38,839 nt of DNA from Micromonospora sp. KC723. Lineage in GTDB: Bacteria; Actinomycetota; Actinomycetes; Mycobacteriales; Micromonosporaceae. The DNA is taken from NCBI RefSeq assembly GCF_004348595.1, contig NZ_SMKD01000047.1, positions 1 to 38,839 of the forward strand, given 5' to 3'. The notes under the pieces are model-generated. The model saw only the letters and a list, made by a program, of their open reading frames with translations, was not told where the DNA came from and made no database searches. The position numbers and the translations under genes were made by a program. Shown here in pieces: positions 32,267-38,839 of the stretch (within the stretch, counting starts at the first letter, position 1; the number at the start of each line of letters is the position of its first letter).

Positions 32267-32773
32267 TCAGACCACCAGGGCCAGCCACTTGCGGTACGAC
32301 GTGCTGAACGGCTCGCTGCCGTCGCCCAGTGCGCCGAGCAGCCAGCGGGCCGCCGCCTCCGCCTCGGCGACCAGATCCGCCGGATAGCCGAACCGCTCCC
32401 GGTGCTCGGCGAACTCGTCCTCGTCACGGAGTTCCACGAGGCCGGTGGCCCGGCGGCGCACCACGTCCAGGTCCAGGTCGACCAGGTGGACCGTGTCGTC
32501 GCCCTCCCAACGCGCCGGGGTGGTGATGTCGCAGTAGACCTCGCTGGTGCGCGGCGGCGGGTTGAACATCCCCGTCCACCAGGCGTGGTGCGGCACGAGC
32601 AACACGAACGGGATCTGCTCGACCGACGGACGGCCGTGGTAGACCGACTCGGTGCCGGCCGGCACGCCCAGCCAGACGCCGAGGTCGTCCTCGGTCAGCC
32701 GGCGGGCCGGGTAGTCGCGGTGGGCGCTGCCGTCGTACTTGCGGTAGATCACACGGACCACATCGCTCGGCAT
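32267..32773 (-). CDS. DUF402 domain protein
   Basis: 168 aa from ATG 32773. DUF402 core with a conserved H-x-x-W and aspartates: I-P-F-V-L-L-V-P-H-H-A-W-W-T-G-M-F-N, Y-C-D-I-T-T-P, V-H-L-V-D-L-D-L-D-V, L-R-D-E-D-E-F. Family members are often nucleoside di/triphosphate phosphatases or RNA-related, metal-dependent; substrate here unknown. TAGGGT (32785-32780) is 6 nt before the ATG and no SD is seen, so leaderless. Confidence 0.85.
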   Translation of the reverse strand: MPSDVVRVIYRKYDGSAHRDYPARRLTEDDLGVWLGVPAGTESVYHGRPSVEQIPFVLLVPHHAWWTGMFNPPPRTSEVYCDITTPARWEGDDTVHLVDLDLDVVRRRATGLVELRDEDEFAEHRERFGYPADLVAEAEAAARWLLGALGDGSEPFSTSYRKWLALVV

Positions 32774-32779
32774 GGTCGC

Positions 32780-32785
32780 ACCCTA
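32780..32785 (-). promoter_or_regulatory. -10 element of leaderless DUF402 gene
   Basis: TAGGGT on the minus strand, 6 nt before ATG 32773, no SD. Confidence 0.5.
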
Positions 32786-32897
32786 GCCGATTCCGCCCGA
32801 CCGTCGCTGCGGGGAAGTTACCGGACACGTGGGGTGTGATTCCATGCCGTTGCCATCCCGCCCGGGCGTCGGCCCGGCCCCTGTCGGGGCCGGCGGG

Positions 32898-32903
32898 TAC
32901 CGT
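32898..32903 (+). promoter_or_regulatory. -10 element of leaderless dinG-like gene
   Basis: TACCGT, 6 nt before GTG 32910. It decides the start over the in-frame GTG at 32829. Confidence 0.5.
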
Positions 32904-32909
32904 CGCACG

Positions 32910-35069
32910 GTGACCCCGCCCCACACCGCCACCGGCACCGCCACCCCGTCGGCCCGCGGCCGGCGTCGGGGGGCCAGACCCAGCGCGAGCGAGCTGCTGG
33001 CCGCGGCCGTGGGCGCGGTCCCCGGCGGCGCGGCCCGGCCCGGCCAGCAGCAGATGACCGAGGCGATCGAGCGGTCCGTCGCCGCCGGTGAGCACCTGCT
33101 GGTCCAGGCCGGCACCGGCACCGGCAAGTCGCTGGCGTACCTCGCCCCGGCGTTGACCGTGGACGGTCCGGTGGTGGTCTCCACCGCCACCCTGGCGTTG
33201 CAGTCCCAACTCGTCGAGCACGACCTGCCCCGACTCGCCGACGCCGTCGAGCCGCTACTCGGTCGCCGGCCCACCTTCGCCGTGCTCAAGGGAAGACACC
33301 ACTACCTCTGCCTGGCCCGGCTCGACAACTCCAACGAGGACGAGCCGGAGGACACCCTCTTCGACGCGCCCGCCGCCCGTCCGGGCGGCGGCACGAAGTG
33401 GCTCGGCGAGGCCGGTCGGCTCGGCAAGCAGATCCAGCGGCTGCGCGACTGGGCGGACGAGACCCCCACCGGCGACCGGGACGAACTGGACCCGGGCGTG
33501 GACGACCAGGCCTGGCGGCTGGTCTCCATGCCGGCACGAGAGTGCGTCGGGGCCACCCGCTGCCCGTTCGGCCAGGAGTGCTTCGCCGAGGCCTCCCGGG
33601 CACGGGCCCGCGAGGCCGACATCGTGGTCACCAACCACAGCCTGCTCGCGGTCGACATGCTGGCCGACCGGCACATCGTGCCGCCGCACAAGCTGCTGAT
33701 CATCGACGAGGCGCACGAGCTGGCCGACCGGGTCTCCTCCGCCTCCCAGGCCGAGCTGGTCCCGGAGCTGATCGACCGGTCGGCCCGCCGGGCCCGGCCG
33801 CTGCTCAAGCCGGATGTCGCCGACCGGCTCACCGAGGCCGGCGACGCACTCGCCGTCGGGCTGGCCGAGGTGCCGGCCGGGCGGCTCACCGCCGGACTGC
33901 CGGCCCCGCTCCGCGAGGCGTGCACGCTGCTCGACGCGGCGACCCGGGCCGCGCTGGACGCGATCGGCGACGTCAAGGCGGACGACCCCGACCCGGTCCG
34001 CAAGCAGCAGGCCAAGGCGGTGCTGGACGAGCTCTCCACCACCGCGCAACGACTGCTGGAGGAGGCCGACCACGACGTCGCCTGGGTGGAGAAGCCGGAG
34101 AACGGCAACCGGCGGGCGCTGGTGGTCGCGCCGCTGTCGGTCGCCGGCACCCTCGCCACCCACCTGTACGAGGAGCGCACCGTCGTCGCCACCTCCGCCA
34201 CCCTGACCCTGGGCGGCCGGTTCGACACGGTGGCCCGGGCCCTCGGGCTGGACGCTCCCCCGCCCGCCCCGCCGACGCCGGCCGCCGCCGCGCTCGCCGC
34301 CAACACCGCCCGTGGCAACGCGGTGGGCCCCGCCATCCCGGTGGCCGCCGCGCCGGGCAGCCGGGCCGCCACCGGCACCGTCCCGGCCACCGAGGGACCC
34401 GGCTGGCGCTCGCTGGACGTCGGTTCCCCGTTCGACTACGCCCGTCAGGGCATCCTCTACGTCGCCGCGCACCTGCCCCGCCCGAGCGTGTCCGGGCTGC
34501 CCGACCTGGCCGGCGAGGAGCTGCTGGCGCTGGTCGGCGCGCTCGGTGGGCGTACCCTCGGGCTCTTCTCGTCGCGACGGGCCGCGCAGCAGGCCGCGGA
34601 GCTGGTCCGGGCGCGGACCGACCTGCCGGTGCTGCTCCAGGGCGAGGAGGCGCTGCCGCTGCTGGTCCGCCGGTTCCGGGAGGAGCGGTCGAGCTGCCTG
34701 TTCGGGGTGATGTCGCTCTGGCAGGGGGTGGACGTGCCGGGCGACTCCTGCCAGCTCGTGGTGATCGACCGGCTGCCCTTCCCCCGCCCCGACGAGCCGC
34801 TCGCGGCGGCCCGGGCGGCGGCGGTGGACGCCAGCGGCGGCTCCGGTTTCTCGGCGGTCAGCGTGCCGATCGCGGCGGTCCGGCTGGCACAGGGAGTCGG
34901 CCGGCTGATCCGGTCCACCGGCGACCGGGGTGTGGTCGCGGTGCTCGACTCGCGGCTGGAGACCGCGCGGGGCTACGGGCCGTTCCTGCGCCGTTCGCTG
35001 CCCCCGTTCTGGTACACGACCCGTCCCGAGGTGGCCCTCGGCGCGCTCGAACGCCTGGCCAAGGCCTGA
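32910..35069 (+). CDS. DinG-like ATP-dependent helicase (Fe-S, XPD-type superfamily 2)
   Basis: 719 aa from GTG 32910. Walker A A-G-T-G-T-G-K-S (67-74), four cysteines for a 4Fe-4S cluster (C134, C212, C218, C224), DEAH box D-E-A-H (266-269), and the C-terminal helicase motifs (V-V-A-T-S-A-T-L-T, L-F-S-S-R-R-A-A, G-V-M-S-L-W-Q-G-V-D-V-P-G, Q-G-V-G-R-L-I-R). It resolves structured nucleic acid in a 5'-to-3' direction in known relatives. A disordered Ala/Pro-rich insert of about 48 residues (about 449-497) splits the C-terminal half, an unusual feature. Start chosen by the leaderless -10. Confidence 0.92.
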   Translation: MTPPHTATGTATPSARGRRRGARPSASELLAAAVGAVPGGAARPGQQQMTEAIERSVAAGEHLLVQAGTGTGKSLAYLAPALTVDGPVVVSTATLALQSQLVEHDLPRLADAVEPLLGRRPTFAVLKGRHHYLCLARLDNSNEDEPEDTLFDAPAARPGGGTKWLGEAGRLGKQIQRLRDWADETPTGDRDELDPGVDDQAWRLVSMPARECVGATRCPFGQECFAEASRARAREADIVVTNHSLLAVDMLADRHIVPPHKLLIIDEAHELADRVSSASQAELVPELIDRSARRARPLLKPDVADRLTEAGDALAVGLAEVPAGRLTAGLPAPLREACTLLDAATRAALDAIGDVKADDPDPVRKQQAKAVLDELSTTAQRLLEEADHDVAWVEKPENGNRRALVVAPLSVAGTLATHLYEERTVVATSATLTLGGRFDTVARALGLDAPPPAPPTPAAAALAANTARGNAVGPAIPVAAAPGSRAATGTVPATEGPGWRSLDVGSPFDYARQGILYVAAHLPRPSVSGLPDLAGEELLALVGALGGRTLGLFSSRRAAQQAAELVRARTDLPVLLQGEEALPLLVRRFREERSSCLFGVMSLWQGVDVPGDSCQLVVIDRLPFPRPDEPLAAARAAAVDASGGSGFSAVSVPIAAVRLAQGVGRLIRSTGDRGVVAVLDSRLETARGYGPFLRRSLPPFWYTTRPEVALGALERLAKA

Positions 35070-35190
35070 GCGGGCGGCGACACCGCGTCCGGGCGGCGCG
35101 GTCGGACGTGGCCGTCGGCGCGGCGCGGGATGCCGCGAACGGCGCCGTCCCCCGTGCCGGACGACCCAGAACGACGCGCACGGCGGTCGG

Positions 35191-36489
35191 TCAGGGCGCC
35201 TGGGAGGCGACCACCACGGCGTCCGGTGGCGTGTCCGGCACGGAACGGGCGGCCAGCCGGCGGACCGCGGTGTTGAGCACCGCGATCAGCGGCACCGCGA
35301 CCAGCGCGCCGGTGATGCCCGCCAGTACCACGCCGGCCGCGATCCCGATGATCACCGCGAGCGGGTGGATCGCCACCGCCCGTCCCATGATCAGCGGCTG
35401 GAGCACGTGCCCCTCGACCTGCTGCACACCGATCACCGCGCCCAGGATGATCAGCGCGGTCACCGGGCCGCTGTCGACGAGCGCCACCAGCACCGCCACC
35501 CCGCCGGAGAGCGTCGCCCCGACGATCGGGATGAACGCGCCCAGGAACACCAGCGCCGCCAGCGGGAACGCGAACGGCACGTCGAAGATGACCAGGAAGA
35601 TACCGATCCCGACCGCGTCGATGAAGGCGACCAGCACGGTGGCCCGGACGTACGCGCCGAGCGTGGCCCAGGAGGCCCGGCCCGCGTCGTCGACCTTCCA
35701 CCGGGCCGCCACCGGCAGCAACCGGACCAGGAAACGCCAGATGTTGTTGCCGTCCCGCAGGAAGAAGAAGGTGGCGAAGAGCACCAGGATGGCCCCGGTC
35801 AGCACCTCGGCCAGCGTGGTCGCGGTGGAGAGCGCGCCGCTGGTGAACCGCTCGGTGTTCGCGTTCACCCACGCCTGACCCTCGTCGATGTACCGGTCTA
35901 GCTGGTTGTCCGACAGGTGCAGTGGGCCGGTCTTCAGCCAGTTCTGGATCTGCCGTACGCCCTGCGACGACTTCTCGCTCAGCTCCGGCACGCCCTGGAT
36001 GAACTCGTTCACCACCAGGGTGAGCGTGCCGACCACCGCGGCCAGACCGCCGACCAGCACCACCCCGGTCGCCAGAGACCTCGGGAAACGCGCCCTGAGC
36101 AGCCAGCCCACGGCCGGCGCGAGCAACGCGGAGAGCAGCAGCGCGACCGCCAGCGGAATGATCACGATGCTGATCGTCCCGACGATCTTGAGCAGCGCCC
36201 AGGCCACCACACCGATCACGATCAGCCGCCAGGACCAGGCGGCGGCGATCCGCAGCGCGTGCGGCACGTCGGCGTCGTCCCGGCTGGTCGTCGAGTTGTG
36301 CGCCGCGGCGGAGGGCCCGGCGTCGACGACGGTGGCCGACAGCGGCGCCACCGGCCCGGGCGACCCGGGCGAGGCAACCGGGGACTCCGCCGGCACTCCG
36401 GCCTCGTCGGTGCGTCCGCCGCGCACCGACTCCCGGCCCGACTCGTACGCGCGGCGGAGCCGGGCGCGTACCCGCTCGAAGCGGCTCAA
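35191..36489 (-). CDS. AI-2E family transporter (multi-spanning permease)
   Basis: 432 aa from TTG 36489, chosen because a perfect AGGAGG Shine-Dalgarno (36500-36495) lies 5 nt before it; GTG 36561 extends the frame into poorly coding sequence (GGA, GAT, TCT, GTT codons). A cytoplasmic Ser/Pro-rich N-terminus (about 1-78) precedes about eight TM helices in two groups with the family P-L-I-M-G-R-A-V and F-F-F-L-R-D-G-N-N segments. The family exports or imports small molecules such as AI-2 or Na+/proton-linked substrates; here the substrate is unknown. Convergent with the dinG-like gene. Confidence 0.85.
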   Translation of the reverse strand: MSRFERVRARLRRAYESGRESVRGGRTDEAGVPAESPVASPGSPGPVAPLSATVVDAGPSAAAHNSTTSRDDADVPHALRIAAAWSWRLIVIGVVAWALLKIVGTISIVIIPLAVALLLSALLAPAVGWLLRARFPRSLATGVVLVGGLAAVVGTLTLVVNEFIQGVPELSEKSSQGVRQIQNWLKTGPLHLSDNQLDRYIDEGQAWVNANTERFTSGALSTATTLAEVLTGAILVLFATFFFLRDGNNIWRFLVRLLPVAARWKVDDAGRASWATLGAYVRATVLVAFIDAVGIGIFLVIFDVPFAFPLAALVFLGAFIPIVGATLSGGVAVLVALVDSGPVTALIILGAVIGVQQVEGHVLQPLIMGRAVAIHPLAVIIGIAAGVVLAGITGALVAVPLIAVLNTAVRRLAARSVPDTPPDAVVVASQAP

Positions 36490-36494
36490 GCGCA

Positions 36495-36500
36495 CCTCCT
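36495..36500 (-). promoter_or_regulatory. Perfect Shine-Dalgarno for the AI-2E family transporter
   Basis: AGGAGG on the minus strand, 5 nt before TTG 36489. It decides the start in favour of a TTG codon. Confidence 0.6.
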
Positions 36501-36636
36501 GGGAAGAAACCGGATCGCCTTCCGACGACAGTCCGGACAGGGTACGTCCGACATCCGTCACCGTATGTCAGTTCCGCCACACATTGCCCGGGCCGACTCG
36601 GCTCGACCACGAGACAACCGTCACCCGGGCACGCGG

Positions 36637-36642
36637 TAGCGT
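36637..36642 (+). promoter_or_regulatory. -10 element of leaderless GroES-like gene
   Basis: TAGCGT, 6 nt before GTG 36649, no SD. Confidence 0.5.
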
Positions 36643-36648
36643 CTTCGC

Positions 36649-36996
36649 GTGAACGCCGACCAGAATCTCGACTCCGGCCTGCCGATCCGCCTGCTGCACG
36701 ACCGCGTGCTGGTGCGGATGGAGGGCAGTGAGGGTGAGCGCCGCTCCACCGCCGGCATCGTGATCCCGGCCACCGCCGCCATGGGCAAGCGGTTGGCCTG
36801 GGCCACCGCGGTGGGCGTCGGCCCGCACGTCCGCTCGATCGTCTCCGGGGACCGGGTGCTCTTCGACCCGGACGACCGGTCGGAGGTGGAACTGCACGGC
36901 CGCGGGTACGTGCTGCTGCGGGAGCGGGACGTGCACGCCGTCGCCGCCGAGCGGGTGGAGCACGAGCCCACCGGCAACACCGGCCTCTACCTGTAG
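36649..36996 (+). CDS. GroES (Cpn10)-like co-chaperonin family protein
   Basis: 115 aa from GTG 36649. Cpn10 fold: I-R-L-L-H-D-R-V-L-V-R (start of the first strand), an I-V-I-P mobile loop region (G-I-V-I-P-A-T-A), V-S-G-D-R-V-L-F-D-P, and a C-terminal strand Y-V-L-L-R-E-R-D-V. It is longer than typical GroES (about 95-100) with a charged C-terminal tail and lacks the mobile-loop Thr-x-x-G sequence in full form. No groEL lies in the window, so it is an orphan paralogue. Probably a stress-linked chaperonin partner, or a divergent family member of unknown function. TAGCGT promoter suggests leaderless expression. Confidence 0.8.
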   Translation: MNADQNLDSGLPIRLLHDRVLVRMEGSEGERRSTAGIVIPATAAMGKRLAWATAVGVGPHVRSIVSGDRVLFDPDDRSEVELHGRGYVLLRERDVHAVAAERVEHEPTGNTGLYL

Positions 36997-37083
36997 CCGC
37001 CCGTCGCCCCACCGCCCGGGCCCGGCCGTTTGTGCCGCTTCCCGGCGGGAAGCCAGGCGCATCCAGCGCCCTGGGGAGGGACG

Positions 37084-37251
37084 ATGCCGGTATTCGTGAA
37101 GAAGCTGCTGCTCTGGGGCGGCGTCGCCTTCCTGATCTACTTCATGGCGTTCCGGCCCGACGGCGCGGCGCAGATGTTCAAGGCGATCGGGGCGGGGTTG
37201 ATGGTGATGGCCCAGGGGCTCGGCGACTTCCTGACCAGCCTGATGACCTGA
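37084..37251 (+). CDS. 55-aa single-pass membrane protein
   Basis: 55 aa from ATG 37084, with GGGAGGGACG immediately upstream as SD. N-terminus M-P-V-F-V-K-K-L-L-L, hydrophobic helix (about 8-23, L-L-L-W-G-G-V-A-F-L-I-Y-F-M-A-F) and a second amphipathic stretch (A-A-Q-M-F-K-A-I-G-A-G-L-M-V-M-A-Q-G-L). Likely a membrane-bound small protein. I do not recognise a family. Sits downstream of the GroES-like gene and convergent with the PrsW gene, separated by a hairpin. Confidence 0.75.
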   Translation: MPVFVKKLLLWGGVAFLIYFMAFRPDGAAQMFKAIGAGLMVMAQGLGDFLTSLMT

Positions 37252-37255
37252 GCCC

Positions 37256-37277
37256 CCGGCCGTTCCCCACCGGCCGG
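37256..37277. terminator. Hairpin terminator between converging genes
   Basis: CCGGCCG (37256-37262) pairs with CGGCCGG (37271-37277) over an 8-nt loop, just after the 55-aa gene and before the PrsW stop at 37295. Short stem, no U-tract. Confidence 0.45.
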
Positions 37278-37294
37278 CCTCACGTCACGCCGGC

Positions 37295-38734
37295 TCAGGG
37301 CCGGCCGGACCGCCAGGGCGCGACCGGACCCGGGCCGTACCAGCCGGGCGGGCCGTGACCGGCCGGGTACGCCGGGGCCGGCGGGGCCAGCACCACCGGG
37401 ATCGGCACCACCGGCGAGTCCGGGGCCTCGACGGGACGCTGCGACCCGTCGGGGAAACGCAGGTGGTAGCGCTGCCCGTCCCAGATCCCGACCGGGGCCT
37501 GTGGATCCCGTCCCACGAAGAACGACCGGTAGGCGCTGATCGCCTCCAGCAACTGCCGCTCCTCCCGGGCGGTGCGCTCACGGTCGGTTACCTTGCGGTC
37601 GAGCCCTCGGCGCATGCCGTCACGTAGCAGCGCCAGCCGGGTGGCGGCGAACTGGTAACCGCGCATCGCCCGCAGGCCGGGCTCGCCGGCGACGCGGCGG
37701 GCCCAGACCCGGGCCGCGTGCCGCCGGCCCAGGCTGCCCAGCGCGGCCACCTCCGGCGGGGTGAGCCAGCCGGCCCGGACGTAGTCCGGCAGGACCCGCT
37801 CGGTGAGCCGCCCCTCCCAGGCGCGCAGCCACACCGCGAAGCCGACCATGCCGAAGAAGATCGGCACCATCAGCGCGACGATGCCGAAGAAGAAGATCGC
37901 CGCCTGGCCGGTGGCCTGCACCAGCGACGGCAGCAGGTTCCAGGTGCCGTGCAGGATCATCGCCAGCAGCAGGCCCGCCGCCGGGGCGAGGACCCGCACC
38001 CGCCGGTCGGCGGTACGGGCGGCGATGCCCAGCCCCACACCGGTCATCGAGGTGAAGAGCGGATGGGCGAAGCCGAAGAACAGGATCCGGGTGATGAAGA
38101 TGACGATGACGTTGCGGACGCCGGTGGCCGGGCCCCACTCGTCGACGCCCGAGGCGTAGCCGAGACCGCCCAGGTAGAGGATGTTCTCCACCATGGCGAA
38201 GCCGACCGCGGAGAGACCGCAGTAGACCAGTCCGTCGGTGATGCCGGACCACTCGCGGCGGCGGAAGACCAGCAGCAGGATCGGGCCGAGCGCCTTGGTC
38301 AGCTCCTCGATGAACGGGGCGACCAGCACCGCGGTCAGCGCCGAGGGCAGCTCCCACCGCTCGAAGAGCCGGGCGCCGGCGTTGTTGACGGTCAGCGACG
38401 CCGCGGTGGAGACGAACGCCCCCCAGGCGAAGCAGAAGACCAGGTACTTCAGCGGCTCCGGTTCGTACCGGTCGAGCCAGAGGAAGCAGGCCACCAGGAC
38501 CGGCACCGGCAGGATCGCGGCGGCGACCCCGACCAGCAGCGCGTCCAGGCCGAGGTTGGCGCCCAGCGTGTAGAGCATGTAGACGGCGCAGGCGGCGATC
38601 AGCAGCACCACCCCGGTCAGCACCAGGATCCGTCGCCAGCCCAGCCGGCGCGGTGGCATCCGGAGCGGGGCGTCCGGCGGCGGGACGGCGGGCACGGACG
38701 GCGGCACGGGCCAGCCGGGCGGGGTGACGGCCAT
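37295..38734 (-). CDS. PrsW-family intramembrane metalloprotease
   Basis: 479 aa from ATG 38734. A Pro-rich cytoplasmic N-terminus leads into eight to nine TM helices carrying the PrsW-like metal-binding motifs: E-E-L-T-K (E143-E144), F-A-M-V-E-N (E183), H-P-L-F (H224), and M-I-L-H-G-T-W-N (H262). PrsW cleaves anti-sigma factors in Bacillus; the target here is not known. A long C-terminal cytoplasmic part (about 300-479) contains a R-R-x-A-R-V-W-A-R-R-V region and a Pro-rich tail. TACGCT (38746-38741) is 6 nt before the ATG, so leaderless. The start at 38815 gives an extension lacking this signal. Confidence 0.9.
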   Translation of the reverse strand: MAVTPPGWPVPPSVPAVPPPDAPLRMPPRRLGWRRILVLTGVVLLIAACAVYMLYTLGANLGLDALLVGVAAAILPVPVLVACFLWLDRYEPEPLKYLVFCFAWGAFVSTAASLTVNNAGARLFERWELPSALTAVLVAPFIEELTKALGPILLLVFRRREWSGITDGLVYCGLSAVGFAMVENILYLGGLGYASGVDEWGPATGVRNVIVIFITRILFFGFAHPLFTSMTGVGLGIAARTADRRVRVLAPAAGLLLAMILHGTWNLLPSLVQATGQAAIFFFGIVALMVPIFFGMVGFAVWLRAWEGRLTERVLPDYVRAGWLTPPEVAALGSLGRRHAARVWARRVAGEPGLRAMRGYQFAATRLALLRDGMRRGLDRKVTDRERTAREERQLLEAISAYRSFFVGRDPQAPVGIWDGQRYHLRFPDGSQRPVEAPDSPVVPIPVVLAPPAPAYPAGHGPPGWYGPGPVAPWRSGRP

Positions 38735-38740
38735 GCCGCC

Positions 38741-38746
38741 AGCGTA
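38741..38746 (-). promoter_or_regulatory. -10 element of leaderless PrsW gene
   Basis: TACGCT on the minus strand, 6 nt before ATG 38734, no SD. Confidence 0.5.
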
Positions 38747-38839
38747 GCCACCCCCGACTTGCGGAGCCGGGCGCATCGAGGTGGTGGTGGCCGCCGCCGG
38801 TGGGCCGGTGCTCACCCCAGCGGCGGGGCGGTGGGGGGC

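Noticed and set aside
1..38839. CRISPR arrays, tRNA or rRNA genes, insertion sequences, prophage
   Set aside because: No regularly spaced repeats, no tRNA-like cloverleaf or rRNA sequence, and no transposase, integrase or phage structural protein was seen while reading.

Overview
The window is a high-GC actinobacterial chromosome segment, most likely from Micromonospora or a close relative (Micromonosporaceae). The evidence is very high third-position GC, mycothiol synthase (mshD), GlnR, many GTG starts, actinobacterial-type PHO boxes, and a gene order recalling Mycobacterium tuberculosis Rv0813c-Rv0820 (nitrobindin-like FABP, sseC, cysA2, an lmeA-like DUF2993 protein, glnR, mshD, then a pst gene). 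The M. tuberculosis comparison is from memory and the genus call is inference. No rRNA, tRNA, CRISPR array, insertion sequence or prophage was seen.

Layout. 1-1125: a nitrobindin-like protein cut by the window edge, a 37-aa membrane peptide, and a divergent DsrE-like protein sharing overlapping -10 elements with it. 1207-3638: an SCP2-domain protein translationally coupled to a glycogen debranching-type enzyme. 3702-5092: a membrane-anchored protein of unknown function and an orphan winged-helix regulator preceded by three tandem 11-bp repeats. 5372-9745: a large secreted subtilase with carboxypeptidase-regulatory-like domains and a Kelch-like propeller. 9931-11188: a processive-type family 2 glycosyltransferase and a small membrane protein gene that looks frameshifted. 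11320-14121: a membrane-anchored trypsin-like protease divergent from an OmpR-type two-component system. The stretch from about 750 to 14150 appears to interrupt the FABP-sseC neighbourhood.

14208-20651 is the conserved core: sseC and cysA2-like sulfurtransferase behind a 25-aa cysteine-containing leader peptide, a DUF2993/LmeA-like protein, an unknown multi-spanning membrane protein, glnR, a NodB-type polysaccharide deacetylase, and mshD. 20930-25048 is the pstSCAB phosphate uptake operon behind a PHO box. 25115-29248 holds an epoxide hydrolase divergent from a WYL regulator, a NUDIX hydrolase, and a divergent Gfo/Idh/MocA oxidoreductase. 29355-32126 is a second phosphate block: PiT transporter, PhoU-like DUF47 protein and PPK2 polyphosphate kinase, with a three-unit PHO-box-like element at the PPK2 3' end. 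32267-38734: a DUF402 protein, a DinG-like helicase, an AI-2E family permease, a GroES-like protein, a 55-aa membrane protein and a PrsW-family protease.

Phosphate is the strongest shared theme (high-affinity Pst, low-affinity Pit with PhoU-like partner, polyphosphate kinase, two PHO-box-like elements), with GlnR and mshD/cysA adding nitrogen and thiol/sulfur functions. A recurring signal is a TANNNT hexamer 6-7 nt before an ATG or GTG with no Shine-Dalgarno sequence, pointing to leaderless transcripts for at least ten genes. Strong GC-rich hairpins without U-tracts close several units. I found no clear defence or mobile system; the least explained items are the orphan regulator with its repeat array, the frameshifted small membrane protein, the subtilase-Kelch fusion and the reverse-oriented PHO box.
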